Assembly (NCBI RefSeq): GCF_022662305.1
Contig: NZ_JAKNQH010000007.1
Coordinates: 124,001-188,000, forward strand
Reading direction: 5' to 3'
From: Sphingomonas sp. BAUL-RG-20F-R05-02
GTDB lineage: Bacteria; Pseudomonadota; Alphaproteobacteria; Sphingomonadales; Sphingomonadaceae
DNA: 64,000 bases
Shown here: positions 35,020 through 45,590 of the stretch, piece by piece
Numbering within the stretch: position 1 is the stretch's first letter
How the letters are laid out: each line of letters opens with the position of its first letter
Translations under genes and position numbers: made by a program
Notes under the pieces: model-generated
Databases searched by the model: none
Told to the model about the DNA's origin: nothing
What the model saw: only the letters and a program-made list of their open reading frames with translations

Positions 35020-37020
35020 ATGTCCGAGATGTTCCGAATCACGCTGCCCGACGGTTCCGTCCGTGAGGTAGCCCCGGGTACTACCCCGGCGGACATCGCC
35101 GCCGCGATCGGGCCGGGCCTCGCCAAGGCGGCGATCGGTGCGCGCGTCGACGGCGAACTGCGCGACATCACGCGGCCGTTCGAGCAGGACTCGCAACTCG
35201 CGCTGGTGACCAACCGCGACGAGGCCGATGCGCTCGAATTCGCGCGGCACGATTACGCGCACATCCTGGCCGAAGCGGTGCAGCAGCTTTTCCCCGGCAC
35301 GCAGATCACCTTCGGTCCGTCGACCGACGACGGCTTCTATTACGACTTCGCGCCCAAGGATCGCCCCTTCACCGAAGAAGATCTGCCCGCGATCGAGGCG
35401 GAGATGCGCACCATCATCCGCGCGGACAAGCCGCTCAAGCGCGAGGTGTGGGAGCGCGAAGCGCTGATCGCGCGCTGGCGCGAGCAGGGTGAGACGTTCA
35501 AGGCGGAATGGGCCGCCGAACTGCCGGGTGACGAGCCGCTGACGGTCTATTGGTCGGGCGAGGACTGGCTCGACATGTGCCGCGGCCCGCATCTCGCCTC
35601 AACGGGCAAGCTCGATCCGGACGCGTTCAAGCTGACGCGCGTATCCGGCGCCTATTGGCGCGGCGACCAGAACAACGCGATGCTGAGCCGCATCTACGGT
35701 ACCGGCTGGCTCAACAAGAAGCAGCTCGCCGAGCATCTCACGCGGCAGGAGGAGGCTGCCAAGCGCGACCACCGCCGCATCGGCGCGGAGATGGACCTGT
35801 TCCACCTCCAGAGCGAGGCGCAGGGGTCCGTATTCTGGCACCCCAACGGTTTCGTGCTGTGGCGCGCGCTGGAGGCGTATATGCGCCGCCGTCTCGACGC
35901 GGCCGGCTATGCCGAGGTCAAGACGCCGCAGTTGATGGACGCGCGCCAGTGGGAGCAGTCCGGCCACTGGGGCAAGTACCGCGAGAACATGTTCGTGGTG
36001 CCCGACGAAATCCCCAATGCGGAAGAAGAGGGGCCGATACTGTCGGGCAAGGCCGACCTCATGGCTCTGAAGCCGATGAACTGCCCCGCGCACGTGCTGA
36101 TCTTCCGGCAGGGCATCAAATCGTACCGCGACCTGCCGATCCGCATGGCCGAGTTCGGCTGCTGCCACCGCAACGAACCGCATGGCGCGCTGCACGGCAT
36201 CATGCGTGTGCGCCAGTTCACGCAGGACGACGCGCATATCTTCGTGCGCGAGGACCAGCTGATCGGCGAGGTGCGCGACTTCTGCGAGCTGCTCGACAGC
36301 GTGTACCGCGATCTCGGCTTCGAGGATTATGCGGTGAAGCTGGCGCTGCGCCCGGAGAAGCGCTTCGGCTCGGACGAAATGTGGGACACGGCCGAGCGCG
36401 AACTGCGCGAGGCGGTGCTGCAATCGAACTTGAGCAACACGATCAAGGACAAGTTCGAGGAGCTGCCGGGCGAAGGCGCGTTCTACGCACCGAAGCTTGA
36501 ATTCCACCTCACCGACGCGATCGGGCGGACGTGGCAGGTCGGCACCATCCAGTCCGACCGCGTGCTGCCCGAGCGACTCGATGCGTCCTATGTGGGCGAT
36601 GACGGCGAGCGCCATCGCCCGGTCATGCTTCACCGCGCGATCCTCGGCACGTTCGAGCGCTTCCTCGGCATCCTGATCGAACATCATGCCGGCCGCTTCC
36701 CGCTGTGGCTGGCGCCTGTGCAGGCGGTGGTGGCGACGATCGTGTCGGACGCGGACGGCTATGCGGCCGAGGTCGCGCGGCGGCTCAAGGCGGCTGGCTT
36801 GCGTGTCGAGACAGATTTGCGCAACGAGAAGATCAACTACAAGGTGCGTGAGCACAGCCTCGCCAAGGTGCCGAACCTGCTGGTGGTCGGCAAGCGCGAG
36901 GCCGAGGAAGGCACCGTCGCGCTACGTCCGCTGGGTGAGGGCGCCAAACAGGAGGTGCTGACGCTCGACGCGGCGATCGCGCGGCTGGTGGCAGAGGCGA
37001 CCCCGCCCGACCTGCGCTGA
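35020..37020 (+). CDS. thrS: Threonine--tRNA ligase
   Basis: The 666-residue ThrRS has an N-terminal TGS domain (residues about 1-65), the editing domain (residues about 65-220, [19 protein letters not shown]), class II catalytic core with [23 protein letters not shown] and [11 protein letters not shown], and C-terminal anticodon-binding domain. It charges tRNA-Thr and clears Ser-tRNA. ATG 35020. Unlike many bacteria, infC does not follow; a perfect stem-loop and a convergent porin-like gene do. Confidence 0.97.
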   Translation: MSEMFRITLPDGSVREVAPGTTPADIAAAIGPGLAKAAIGARVDGELRDITRPFEQDSQLALVTNRDEADALEFARHDYAHILAEAVQQLFPGTQITFGPSTDDGFYYDFAPKDRPFTEEDLPAIEAEMRTIIRADKPLKREVWEREALIARWREQGETFKAEWAAELPGDEPLTVYWSGEDWLDMCRGPHLASTGKLDPDAFKLTRVSGAYWRGDQNNAMLSRIYGTGWLNKKQLAEHLTRQEEAAKRDHRRIGAEMDLFHLQSEAQGSVFWHPNGFVLWRALEAYMRRRLDAAGYAEVKTPQLMDARQWEQSGHWGKYRENMFVVPDEIPNAEEEGPILSGKADLMALKPMNCPAHVLIFRQGIKSYRDLPIRMAEFGCCHRNEPHGALHGIMRVRQFTQDDAHIFVREDQLIGEVRDFCELLDSVYRDLGFEDYAVKLALRPEKRFGSDEMWDTAERELREAVLQSNLSNTIKDKFEELPGEGAFYAPKLEFHLTDAIGRTWQVGTIQSDRVLPERLDASYVGDDGERHRPVMLHRAILGTFERFLGILIEHHAGRFPLWLAPVQAVVATIVSDADGYAAEVARRLKAAGLRVETDLRNEKINYKVREHSLAKVPNLLVVGKREAEEGTVALRPLGEGAKQEVLTLDAAIARLVAEATPPDLR

Positions 37021-37027
37021 AACGGAA

Positions 37028-37061
37028 GAAGCCGGCCGGACCTTGTGGTTCGACCGGCTTC
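37028..37061. terminator. Hairpin after thrS
   Basis: GAAGCCGG (37028-37035) pairs with CCGGCTTC (37054-37061), with GGACC/GGTTC continuing inside around TTGT. No T-run. It lies between convergent thrS and the porin-like gene. Confidence 0.55.
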
Positions 37062-37080
37062 GCGTGCGCTCGGCTGACGA

Positions 37081-37761
37081 TCAGAGGCGGTATTTCAGGC
37101 CGAGTTGCAGGATCGGATAGACCTTGTACTTGTCGAGCGTGTCCTGGACCTTGAGGCGCTCCTGATCGAGTTGGGCGATGAACAACGCGTTGTTCGACAG
37201 CGATCCGTTTGCACGGTAATCGCGGATCTGCACCGCGCCCTGGAACAGCGCGCCCGCCTCGATCGACAGGCTCAGGCCACGGCGTAGCGTGCCGCCGTAA
37301 CCGAGCGTAAGCTGCGGTGCGAAGTCCTTGGTGTCCGCATCGCCGTCGATGGTGCCGATCTGCGCGGGCGTAAAGTTGATACCGCCGATCCGGGTGTCAC
37401 GCATCGGCGTGGCATGGATGCGGCCTGAATTGCCGTTCGCGCGCGCGCCCGCCGACAGGCGGAAGCCGCCGCCGAACGGATAGATGTCGATCATCGCGCC
37501 GCCGGACTTCAGGTTGGCGGTGCCGTCGTACCGGACATCGTTCGACTTCACGGTGTGGCTGAACGACAGGAACGTCGCGTTCGCGCGCACGCCGATCGTT
37601 TGGTTTACGCGGTAACCGACTTCCGGTCCGACGCCAAGCGTACCGCCGGTCACACCCAGGCTGACGTGCCCCGAGTTCGAAGCCGACCTATCCTGCGCGG
37701 ACGCAGGCGGGGCAAGCACCGGCACTGCCGCGACCAGCGCAGCCCAAAACATCGCCTTCAT
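37081..37761 (-). CDS. Outer-membrane beta-barrel protein
   Basis: The 226-residue protein has a cleavable signal (MKAMFWAALVAAVPVLAPPASAQ) and alternating strands typical of OmpW/OmpA-like 8-stranded barrels: HVSLGVTGGTLGVGPEVGYRV, IDIYPFGGGFRLSAGARAN, APQLTLGYGGTL, ending LQLGLKYRL. The final aromatic is Leu rather than Phe/Trp. Function unknown. ATG 37761. Upstream lies a long non-coding stretch. Confidence 0.8.
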   Translation of the reverse strand: MKAMFWAALVAAVPVLAPPASAQDRSASNSGHVSLGVTGGTLGVGPEVGYRVNQTIGVRANATFLSFSHTVKSNDVRYDGTANLKSGGAMIDIYPFGGGFRLSAGARANGNSGRIHATPMRDTRIGGINFTPAQIGTIDGDADTKDFAPQLTLGYGGTLRRGLSLSIEAGALFQGAVQIRDYRANGSLSNNALFIAQLDQERLKVQDTLDKYKVYPILQLGLKYRL

Positions 37762-38879
37762 GAAAACCCCCGAATCCTATCAGCGCCTATGGCGACGCGT
37801 GAACAACCAACGACTCGCTACCCGCACGGCAGTAGATTTTCCATTTCGGAGACGTACTTACGGGATGAGCACGAGCCGCCCGGCAGGGACTGGTAAAGGT
37901 TTGCTGTTAACGATTGGTTTTCGTCCGTGTCCTTTGACACCGAAACTTGCCTTCTCACGTCAGAACAAAGCGCGATATGTCAAAATGCGGTGGCAGGTGA
38001 CTTTACCTTTGAGGCCGTTCTCTGATACTGCTTCTATTCGATCCTTGCATTTAGTGTCTTACATCGACGTCGCGGCTTTACCGCGTGTGGCATGCGACCT
38101 CACATCATACCGCTGAGCGTAGTAGCTTGTAAGAATCGTTGAATTGGTCCTAAAAGTCCGCGTTACGATGCTCTTTGCGACAGGCCGGAGCAAACTTGAT
38201 TGATCGTCAATTTTCGGGGGGAACGAACGTGACGGTCAAAAGGCCGACTATCGCCCAGCAGGCGTTGGACGAGCAGATTGCACGCATGATCCGGACCCTG
38301 CGGCGTCAGCGGATCGCGATAATACTGATCGGCTTGGCCGGCGCCGCAATCGAACTTACGACGTTGTACCCTCACCTTTAGTGCTTGCAGCACGCGACCA
38401 TCGCCATCGCGCAACTATCTTGATCCTGTGCCGCCTGCTGTCACACAATCAAGTCGTGATGACGTTGATACGACATAGCCGGAGTGACTGGTAAATGACA
38501 GGAAAGGGCTGCTTTGTGGCACTGCCCCCCGATCTGTCACGTAGATGCTCGTTTGCAGAGCGTCCCCTTCTTTTACATTCAACGTCATGAATATCAGCGC
38601 TGATTGGCACCCGCTTCAGCGGTTTATAGTGCGATGCGCAGTCCCGAAAAGGATCGCATATTAGAACGCCAGCGGCTTCCTAAAACCTGTCTTCGGCAGG
38701 AATTTAAGAAGATTGACGGCGTCCGGAACGACAATACGTGGTGGAAGGCGAACGTTCGCTTCGTGGTAGTTGGATAGCGGGAGGGATGGGTACATCAGGT
38801 TCCGATTGCTCCATCCGTCTCGCCGGCGCTTCGCTGCGGCCCGGGCGGAATGACTGTGATAGCCGGCGGGATTATGCTT
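37762..38879. other. 1.1 kb gene-poor AT-richer region
   Basis: Only one convincing short ORF (38229-38381) is present. A 31-codon ORF at 38495 (MTGKGCFVALPPDL) lacks a good ribosome-binding site. Short perfect hairpins occur at 37936-37949 (GTGTC/GACAC) and around 38070-38086 (CGCGG/CCGCG), and GAACGTTC-type symmetry near 38750. None matches a known element. No degenerate protein homology was seen. Confidence 0.4.
38229..38381 (+). CDS. Possible small membrane protein (50 aa)
   Basis: GTG 38229 follows GGGGGGAACGAAC. The product begins MTVKRPTIAQQALDEQIARM, then a basic RTLRRQR and a membrane segment IAIILIGLAGAAIELTTLY. Composition is protein-like, but no family is recognised and no operon context supports it. 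Confidence 0.4.
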   Translation: MTVKRPTIAQQALDEQIARMIRTLRRQRIAIILIGLAGAAIELTTLYPHL

Positions 38880-41800
38880 TCATGCGGCGGTTCCGCGCCG
38901 CCGCGTCAGCACGAGCATCAGCGTGGGGAGGAACACCAGCACGAGCGGCACTGCCGCGCTCAACCCGAAGATGATTGCGGTGGCGAGCGGGCGCTGCAGC
39001 CCCGCACCGCGCGACAGCCCTAGCGCGAGCGGTGCCAGCGTCAGCGCCGCGATCAGCGCCGACATCAGGATCGGCCTCAAACGCTTGGCGCTCGCCTCGC
39101 GCAGCGCGGCGGCGTCCACCACGCCACACCGGGGCAGTTCGGCGAGGAAGAAGATTACGAGTTCGGTCACCATGCCGACCACCATCGTCAGCCCCATCAG
39201 TGCCGAAATGTCGAGTTCGATCCCCGTTGCCCAAAGTCCGGCCAGCACCACCGCTGCTGACAGCAGTACGGTGACGATCGCCGCAAGTGTCCAGCTCAGC
39301 CGACCGAACAGGACTGTCAGCAGCAGTGCGCTCAGCATCAGTGCAGCGAGGAACACCATCGTGAGATCGGCAAAGCTCTGCTGCTGCTGTGCGTAAAGGC
39401 CGCCATATTCGACCCGCACCGACGTCGGCAGGTGCAACTGCGTAACGGCAGCGCGGACGTCCTTCATGCCCGACCCGAGATCGCGGCCCTCCAGCCGTGC
39501 GGTGACCGCGACGAAAGGCGCAAGATCCTCGCGGGTAATCTGCGTCTGGCCGGCGGCGACGTCGACACGCGCGATCTGGCCGAGCCTGACGAGATGCCCG
39601 TCCGGCGCCGTAAGCGGCAGTTGGGCGAGCAGATCGGCGCGCGATCGAAGCGCCGCTGCGGCCCGGACGCGCGCGGTGACGAGCTGCTCGCCGATGCGCA
39701 ACTGCGTTGATGGCGTGCCTGCAACCAGCGCCTCGACCTGCGTCGCGACCGCATCGGGATCCAGCCCTTGCTGGAGTGCCGCCGCCGCATCGACCTTGAT
39801 GGCGAGCGCATCGCCGGCAACCCGCAGGCCGTCCACCACCTCGACGATGCCGGTGATTCTACCGATGGCGGTGCCGACGCGCCTCGCCGACGCGGACAGC
39901 AGCTTGGGATCGTCGCCGAACAGCTTGACCTCGATCGGCTGGGGCACTGCGGTCAGATCGCCGATCAGATCTTCCATCAGCTGCGCGGTTTCGATTTCGA
40001 GGCCGGGCACCTTTGCGCCGATCTGGTTGCGGATGTCGGCCATCACCTCTTCGATCGGGCGGCGCGATCCGCCCTTCAGCCGGATGAACAGATCGCCCTC
40101 GTCGGCTTCGGTCAGGCCACCGCCGAGCTGCGCGCCGGTCCGCCGCGAGTAGCTTGCTACCTCCGGCGTCGCGGTGATGATCTGCTCGACCTCGCGCAGT
40201 AGCCGGTCGGTGTCGCCGAGTGCGGCGCCGGCCTGTGCCTTGTAGTCGAGAATAAAGCCGCCCTCGTCCATCGCCGGCATGAAGCCCGACGGCACCTGCG
40301 TCCACGCCGCATAGCCGAGCACCGCCAGCGCGACACCTACCACCCCGACGAACAGGCCCGGCCGCGCCAGTGCTCGCCGCGCGGCGCCGTCGTTCCACCG
40401 CGCAAGCCGCGCCTGAAAGGCGCCGGCACGCTCCGCTGCCGCGACGTCCCGCGGCCGCACCCAGCGTTCGGCGAGCAACGGCAGCACGCACCGTGCGAAC
40501 AGCAGCGACAGGCCGAGCGCCGCCACCATCGTGAGTGCCAGCGCCTTGAAGAACCCGCCGGTCACGCCGCTGACAAAGGCGAGGGGGGTGAACACCACGA
40601 TCGTCGCCGCGGTCGATCCGATCAGCGGATGCGACATCTCCGCCGCCGCGCGACCGACCGACGTGCCGCCTTCCTGCAAACGGCGCATGATGTGTTCGAG
40701 CATCACCACCGCATCGTCGACAACAAGACCGACCGCTGCCGCCATGCCGCCCAGCGTCATCATGTTGAAGCTCATGCCAAGCGCACCGAGGATCAGGCAC
40801 GTGGCGGCAAGCACGGCCGGCAGCATGAGCCCGGTGATGACCATCAGCCGTACCGATCGCAGGAACGCGAACAGCACCAGCCCCGCCAGCACCGACCCGA
40901 TCAGGATCGCATCGCGTACCGCATTCGCCGCGCCGGTCACCAGCTCGGACTGATCGTAGAACGGCGTGACCTTCACGCTTGGTGGCAGACCGAGTTGCGC
41001 CAGCCGCGCGTCGACATCGGCGACGATCCGCACCGTGTCGCCGGTCAGCGACTGCCGGACATTGACCAGCACCGCATCGTGACCGCCCGACGAGACCTTG
41101 GTAAAGGCGGGCTCGATGGCGGGGTGGATCGTGGCGAGCTGGCCGAGCGTGACCAAACCCGCGCCGCTGCCGCTTGCCGCCTTGACGGGCGTCGCGGCGA
41201 GATCGTCGATCGTCGCGATCCGCCGCTCGCTCAGCACCAGATACAGCCGGTGACGATCCTCCAGTCTGCCGACGCCGCGTACCGCATTGGCCTTGCCGAT
41301 CGTCGTCGCGATTGCATCGAGGGAGAGGCCGAGCGCCTGCGCCCGCGCCGGGTCGACATCGACCGCAATCTCGCGCGGAGCGCCGCCCAGGATATCGATA
41401 CCGGCGACGCCCGGCACTGCGGTCAACGCCGGCCGGATGGTCAGTTCGGCGATCTGGCGCAGCGCATTCTGGTCGAGGCTGTCCGACGTCAGCGCGATGC
41501 CGAGGACAGGGAAGATCGTCGGATCGGAACGGCGCACATCGAAACGCGTGCCAGCGGGGAGATCGGGCAGGACGGTGGCGAGCGCGGTCTGCGTCGCCAG
41601 CGTCGCTGTCACCATGTCCTGGCTCCACGGGAAGTCCATCGCGACCTCCGCCGAACCGCGGCTCGTGGTCGAACGCACGCGGCTGACGCCCGGCACCGCG
41701 CGCAAGGCGATCTCGATCGGGCGGGTGATCTCCGCCGTCATCGCGCCAGCGTCACGATCGCCGGCGTCGATCGCGACGACGACGCGGGGAAAGTCGATAT

Positions 41801-41909
41801 GCGGAAACAGGCTAACCGGCATCCGCGTCGCCGCGAACAGCCCGCCCGCGACGAGCAGGAACGCGGCGAGCCACAGCGCCTGCGCATGGCGGTGCAAGAC
41901 GTCCTTCAC
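38880..41909 (-). CDS. RND-superfamily efflux permease
   Basis: The 1009-residue inner-membrane pump has 12 membrane segments in two halves with two large periplasmic loops. The proton-relay pair is AVGLVVDDAVVMLEHI in segment 4, and the second half has GLTMVVGMVTELVIFFLAEL. It resembles the acriflavine/AcrB class rather than metal CzcA pumps, but heavy-metal residues are not visible either way. ATG 41909 overlaps the adaptor stop (ATGA), and it is the last gene of a five-gene operon. Substrate unknown. Confidence 0.9.
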   Translation of the reverse strand: MKDVLHRHAQALWLAAFLLVAGGLFAATRMPVSLFPHIDFPRVVVAIDAGDRDAGAMTAEITRPIEIALRAVPGVSRVRSTTSRGSAEVAMDFPWSQDMVTATLATQTALATVLPDLPAGTRFDVRRSDPTIFPVLGIALTSDSLDQNALRQIAELTIRPALTAVPGVAGIDILGGAPREIAVDVDPARAQALGLSLDAIATTIGKANAVRGVGRLEDRHRLYLVLSERRIATIDDLAATPVKAASGSGAGLVTLGQLATIHPAIEPAFTKVSSGGHDAVLVNVRQSLTGDTVRIVADVDARLAQLGLPPSVKVTPFYDQSELVTGAANAVRDAILIGSVLAGLVLFAFLRSVRLMVITGLMLPAVLAATCLILGALGMSFNMMTLGGMAAAVGLVVDDAVVMLEHIMRRLQEGGTSVGRAAAEMSHPLIGSTAATIVVFTPLAFVSGVTGGFFKALALTMVAALGLSLLFARCVLPLLAERWVRPRDVAAAERAGAFQARLARWNDGAARRALARPGLFVGVVGVALAVLGYAAWTQVPSGFMPAMDEGGFILDYKAQAGAALGDTDRLLREVEQIITATPEVASYSRRTGAQLGGGLTEADEGDLFIRLKGGSRRPIEEVMADIRNQIGAKVPGLEIETAQLMEDLIGDLTAVPQPIEVKLFGDDPKLLSASARRVGTAIGRITGIVEVVDGLRVAGDALAIKVDAAAALQQGLDPDAVATQVEALVAGTPSTQLRIGEQLVTARVRAAAALRSRADLLAQLPLTAPDGHLVRLGQIARVDVAAGQTQITREDLAPFVAVTARLEGRDLGSGMKDVRAAVTQLHLPTSVRVEYGGLYAQQQQSFADLTMVFLAALMLSALLLTVLFGRLSWTLAAIVTVLLSAAVVLAGLWATGIELDISALMGLTMVVGMVTELVIFFLAELPRCGVVDAAALREASAKRLRPILMSALIAALTLAPLALGLSRGAGLQRPLATAIIFGLSAAVPLVLVFLPTLMLVLTRRRGTAA

Positions 41910-42928
41910 CGCGTTCGGACCTTCATGCCGTCCTCGACCGCGGTGCCGCCTGCGGTGACGACCCGCTCACCGGCGCGCACGCCCTTGGTGATCGCAACGC
42001 GTGCGCCGCTCGATGCTGCGGTTTCCACATCGCGGCGATGCGCGACGCCGCCTGCGACGACGAAGACATAGGGCTGGCCGCCATCGTCGAGCAACGCGGC
42101 ATAGGGGATAGTCAGTGCGTCGCCGGCACCCGCGACAGCCACCGTCGCGCTCAGCGTCTCGCCGATGCGCAGGCCACTGGCGGCGGGCACGCGCGCGTAG
42201 ACGGAGGCAAGCCGGGTCTGTGGATTGACATTGGCGTCGACCGTGTCGACCGCAGCGGCGATCGGCGCGTGCGAGCCTGTGCCGGCGATGCGGATCGTCA
42301 TGCCGGGATGGACAGCCTGCGCACTGTCCGGATCGATGCCGAACCTTACCCGCAGGGCGTCGGCGCGTACCATGCTCGCCACCGCCGCGCCGGCCTGCAA
42401 CAGATCGCCGACCGTAGCCGCGACGGTATCGACCGTCCCGGCCGCCGGCGCGCGCAGCACAAACCCGGCGGTGCGGCTGGCGAAGCTGTTGCGCAGCGCA
42501 TCGGCGGCGGCGGCGGCCGCGCGGGTGGTCTCGACGTCGGCGTCGCTCATCAGCCCGTCACCGCGCATGCGGGTCGCGCGGGCGAACGCCTTGTCAGCGG
42601 CGGCGGCATCGCTTGCGGCCTTGGCGGCATCGGCGCGGCCCTGCGCCGATGCTTGCAGCCGGGCGATGACCTGTCCCTGGCGTACCGTCGTACCGGTCGC
42701 CACGCGGATTTCGGCGACGGTCGCCTCGGCCGGCGCGACCAGCGACATCCGCCCCTCCGGCCCGGGTTCGACCGCCCCGTACAGTGTCATGTCCTCACGC
42801 GCGGCACCCTGTGTCGCCGGCGCGAGCGTTACCAGCGCGACCGGCGTGACGGCGGCGGTATCGGTCTCGTCGCTGGCCGAGCACGCGGCGAGCAACGCCA
42901 GCGGCGCGGCGATCCAGAATCTCGTCAT
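41906..42928 (-). CDS. RND efflux periplasmic adaptor (HlyD-type lipoprotein)
   Basis: The 340-residue product has a lipobox LLAAC near residue 16, lipoyl/beta-barrel region (LVAPAEATVAEIRVATGTTVRQGQVI), an alpha-hairpin, and GTVDTVAATVGDLLQAG typical of membrane-fusion proteins. It links the pump to TolC. ATG 42928 overlaps the TolC stop; GTG 42937 is in frame. Part of the overlapping regulator-pump operon. Confidence 0.9.
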   Translation of the reverse strand: MTRFWIAAPLALLAACSASDETDTAAVTPVALVTLAPATQGAAREDMTLYGAVEPGPEGRMSLVAPAEATVAEIRVATGTTVRQGQVIARLQASAQGRADAAKAASDAAAADKAFARATRMRGDGLMSDADVETTRAAAAAADALRNSFASRTAGFVLRAPAAGTVDTVAATVGDLLQAGAAVASMVRADALRVRFGIDPDSAQAVHPGMTIRIAGTGSHAPIAAAVDTVDANVNPQTRLASVYARVPAASGLRIGETLSATVAVAGAGDALTIPYAALLDDGGQPYVFVVAGGVAHRRDVETAASSGARVAITKGVRAGERVVTAGGTAVEDGMKVRTR

Positions 42929-44265
42929 CGCGTCCACGCCTCCCGCAGCGTTCCGGTAAGAAGTTCGAGCGCGATGTCCTGCTCGGCGATCGCCTGGTTT
43001 GCCTGGACAAGCTGGCTACGCTTGTCGCACCATGCTTGCCCGGCGGCATCAGCAGTGGATTGCGCGAGATCGCCGCGTGCCGCAGCCGCCGCGCTGCTCG
43101 TTGCGTAACGCTCGACGTTCGGCAGGTCCCGCAGGATCGCTTCGCGCTGCGCTCGCGCGATGCCGAGCCCGCTGACGGCGGCGGCGATCTCGGCGCGCGT
43201 CTGGAACAACCGCGCCGCATATTCGGCGCGAAGCTGCTCGCGGGTTGCCCGCTCGACGGCGATGCCGCCCCGGTTGCGATTCCACAGCGGCATGGTGAAA
43301 TCGACGGTCGGACCGACGATCATGTTGCCAGACGTATCGCGGTTTGCCGTCAGCGTAAGCGCCAGCGTCGGAAACTGATCGAGAATAGCCTTGCGATAGG
43401 CTGCTTCCTGGGAGGCATAGCCTGCACGTAACGCGCGCAGATCGGTTCGATTTTCCTGCGCAATCTCGAAGAGCGCCGCAGCCGTCGGAGGTGGCGCATC
43501 TTCTGCGGCTGGCGCGAGGCGCAGTTCCGTGGCCGGCGGCAGGCCGAGTAAGCGGGTCAATTCGAACCTCGCCGTGTTGAGGTCGCCAGCCGCAATTTGC
43601 AGCTTACTCTCCGCATCGGTCGCGGCGAGCCTTGCGGTCTGCACCGCGTCGCCCGCGATGTCGCCGCGCCCGGCGGCGCGCAGGTTGCGGTCCAGCAGCG
43701 AGCGCGCACTTTCGCGGCTCGCCTGCGCGAGCGCTAGCGCCTGCGTAAGTGCGACAATCCGCACCGCCTGTAGCCGTGCCGAACCCGCCGCCTGCCATTC
43801 GCTCCAGGCGAGATCGAGGCGCACCTGATCGGCCGCCGCGTGCGCCTGCGCGACCCGCACGCCGCGTGTCCTGAGCGCATTCAGATCGAGCGCGAGCGCG
43901 CCGACCAGATCGGCAAGCGGGTCGGGTCCGCTCAGCACCTTGCTCGCCCCGATGTTCAGTGTCGGGTCAGGAAGAAGCCGCGCGGCGAAGATCTGCGCCT
44001 CGGCAACGCCCGCCTTGGCCCGCGCCGCCTTGAGATCCGGGCTGTTGAGCACCACCAGCGTCGCTACCGCATTGCCGTCGAGCGGCTTGGCAAGGTCGAT
44101 CGCGACGGGTTTGAGGTATGGCCTTTCGATCCTCGCCGCCGCGATCGAGAGCGCCGCCATATCGACGGGCGTGAGCGTGGAGGGGGCGGAAGCGAGCGGC
44201 GCGGGCGTATAGCTCTGGCACCCGGCGATGAGCAGGCACAAAACCGGCATTGCGCGGCGGATCAT
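42925..44265 (-). CDS. TolC-family outer-membrane factor (lipoprotein)
   Basis: The 446-residue protein has lipobox LLIAGC and two outer-membrane-efflux-protein repeats of long heptad helices (LVVLNSPDLKAARAKAG, LLPDPTLNIGASK; second half LFEIAQENRTDLRALRAGY). The second repeat has YEKAILDQFPTL-like text (YRKAILDQFPTL). It forms the trimeric exit duct. Here it precedes the adaptor and pump genes, unlike the common adaptor-pump-TolC order, and follows the kinase with a 4-base overlap. Confidence 0.9.
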   Translation of the reverse strand: MIRRAMPVLCLLIAGCQSYTPAPLASAPSTLTPVDMAALSIAAARIERPYLKPVAIDLAKPLDGNAVATLVVLNSPDLKAARAKAGVAEAQIFAARLLPDPTLNIGASKVLSGPDPLADLVGALALDLNALRTRGVRVAQAHAAADQVRLDLAWSEWQAAGSARLQAVRIVALTQALALAQASRESARSLLDRNLRAAGRGDIAGDAVQTARLAATDAESKLQIAAGDLNTARFELTRLLGLPPATELRLAPAAEDAPPPTAAALFEIAQENRTDLRALRAGYASQEAAYRKAILDQFPTLALTLTANRDTSGNMIVGPTVDFTMPLWNRNRGGIAVERATREQLRAEYAARLFQTRAEIAAAVSGLGIARAQREAILRDLPNVERYATSSAAAAARGDLAQSTADAAGQAWCDKRSQLVQANQAIAEQDIALELLTGTLREAWTR

Positions 44266-45590
44266 GCCATCCTCGGGAGCGTGAGCGCCACGACGAGGCC
44301 GGGCAGCGCGTCTTCGATGGAGATCGTTCCGCCATGCGCGGCGGCGACCGCTTCGACCAGGCTCAGGCCGAGGCCGTTGCCCGGCGTGGTGCGGCTCGCC
44401 TCGCCGCGATAGAAGCGCCGCAGGATCGCGGCTCGCTCGTCCGGGGGCACGCCGGGGCCGTCGTCCGCTACGGTGATGCGCGCCCCGCCGGTGGTTGCGC
44501 TGAGGTCGAGCCGCACCCCGGTTTCGGGCGGGGTATGCGCGCGCACGTTATCGAGCAGATTGGCGATCGCCTGCGCGAGCAACTCGCGGTTACCGCGCGC
44601 CTGCAGGTCGGGCACAATGCTCATGGCAAGATCATGCCCGCTATCGCTCAAGGCAGGCTGAAAGCTCTCGCCGACGTCCAGCACAAGCGCTGACAGGTCC
44701 AGCAGCGTAAAACCCTGTTCAAGCCCGCCGCCTTCGACCTCGGCTATTCGCAGGATTGCGCTGAACAACTGGAGCAGCGCTTCTCCCTGCTCGATCGCGC
44801 GTTCGGCGGCACCCTCGACCCGGCCGACGTCCTCCAGTCGTGCACGCAGCCGCAGCAGCGGTGTACGCAGGTCGTGCGCCACATCGCTGGAAACCTGGCG
44901 GAGATTTTCCATCAGCCCCGCGATCCGGTCTAGCATCGCGTTGAGTGCGAGAGCTACGGCGTCGAATTCATCCCCGGCGGCGCTGACCGGCATGCGCTGC
45001 GTGAGGTCGCCGGCGACGACCGCATCGGCGGTGCGGCTGATCCCGCCGAGCCGGTGGCGCAGATACCGGCCTAGCAGCAAAGCGCCCGCCATTCCCACCA
45101 CCAGTACGCCCGCGAACGCCGCACCGAACAGCGACAGGATCGTCGCGTCGATGGTTTCGATCGAAGCGGAGTCCAGCGCGACCGCCAGGCGGTTGTCACC
45201 GGGAAGGTCGGTCGCCTTGACTCGCACCGTGCTTCCCCGTTCCGCAACCCCCGTCGTCGCGATGGTTGCGAAGCCGAGCTCGGGATAGGGGATCGGCACC
45301 GCGCCGGCGATACGGCGCCCGGAGCGGTCGAACAGCGCATAGCCGAAGCTTTCCGGCAGATGCCCGTGCCACCGTTCGCGTTCGGCGATTTCGGTCATCA
45401 GGCCGGGCGTGCCCCCCGGCTCCTGCGTGAGGTCACGCAATTCCGCAGCGACATGGTCGTCGCGCTGACCTCGGAATTCGGCGTCGGCGGCAAAATACAC
45501 AGCCGTCCCCAGCAACAGGATGGCAGTGGCGAAGGCGGCGGCATAGACCAATGCGATCCGGTATGCGGCACTTTTGCAGGTTTTAGCCAT
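44262..45590 (-). CDS. Sensor histidine kinase
   Basis: The 442-residue kinase has an N-terminal membrane segment (IALVYAAAFATAILLLG), a periplasmic domain of about 120 residues, a second segment (LFGAAFAGVLVVGMAGALLL), HAMP, the phosphorylated His in SSDVAHDLRTPL and catalytic boxes NLLDNVRAH, DDGPGVP and GNGLGLSLV. It presumably controls the pump operon through the response regulator, whose gene overlaps it by eight bases. The stimulus is unknown. Confidence 0.93.
   Translation of the reverse strand: MAKTCKSAAYRIALVYAAAFATAILLLGTAVYFAADAEFRGQRDDHVAAELRDLTQEPGGTPGLMTEIAERERWHGHLPESFGYALFDRSGRRIAGAVPIPYPELGFATIATTGVAERGSTVRVKATDLPGDNRLAVALDSASIETIDATILSLFGAAFAGVLVVGMAGALLLGRYLRHRLGGISRTADAVVAGDLTQRMPVSAAGDEFDAVALALNAMLDRIAGLMENLRQVSSDVAHDLRTPLLRLRARLEDVGRVEGAAERAIEQGEALLQLFSAILRIAEVEGGGLEQGFTLLDLSALVLDVGESFQPALSDSGHDLAMSIVPDLQARGNRELLAQAIANLLDNVRAHTPPETGVRLDLSATTGGARITVADDGPGVPPDERAAILRRFYRGEASRTTPGNGLGLSLVEAVAAAHGGTISIEDALPGLVVALTLPRMA

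Noticed and set aside
38738..38974. 78-codon ORF before the RND gene end
   Set aside because: Composition is low complexity Arg/Ala/Ser, it overlaps the pump's 3' end in antisense, and no ribosome-binding site is present.
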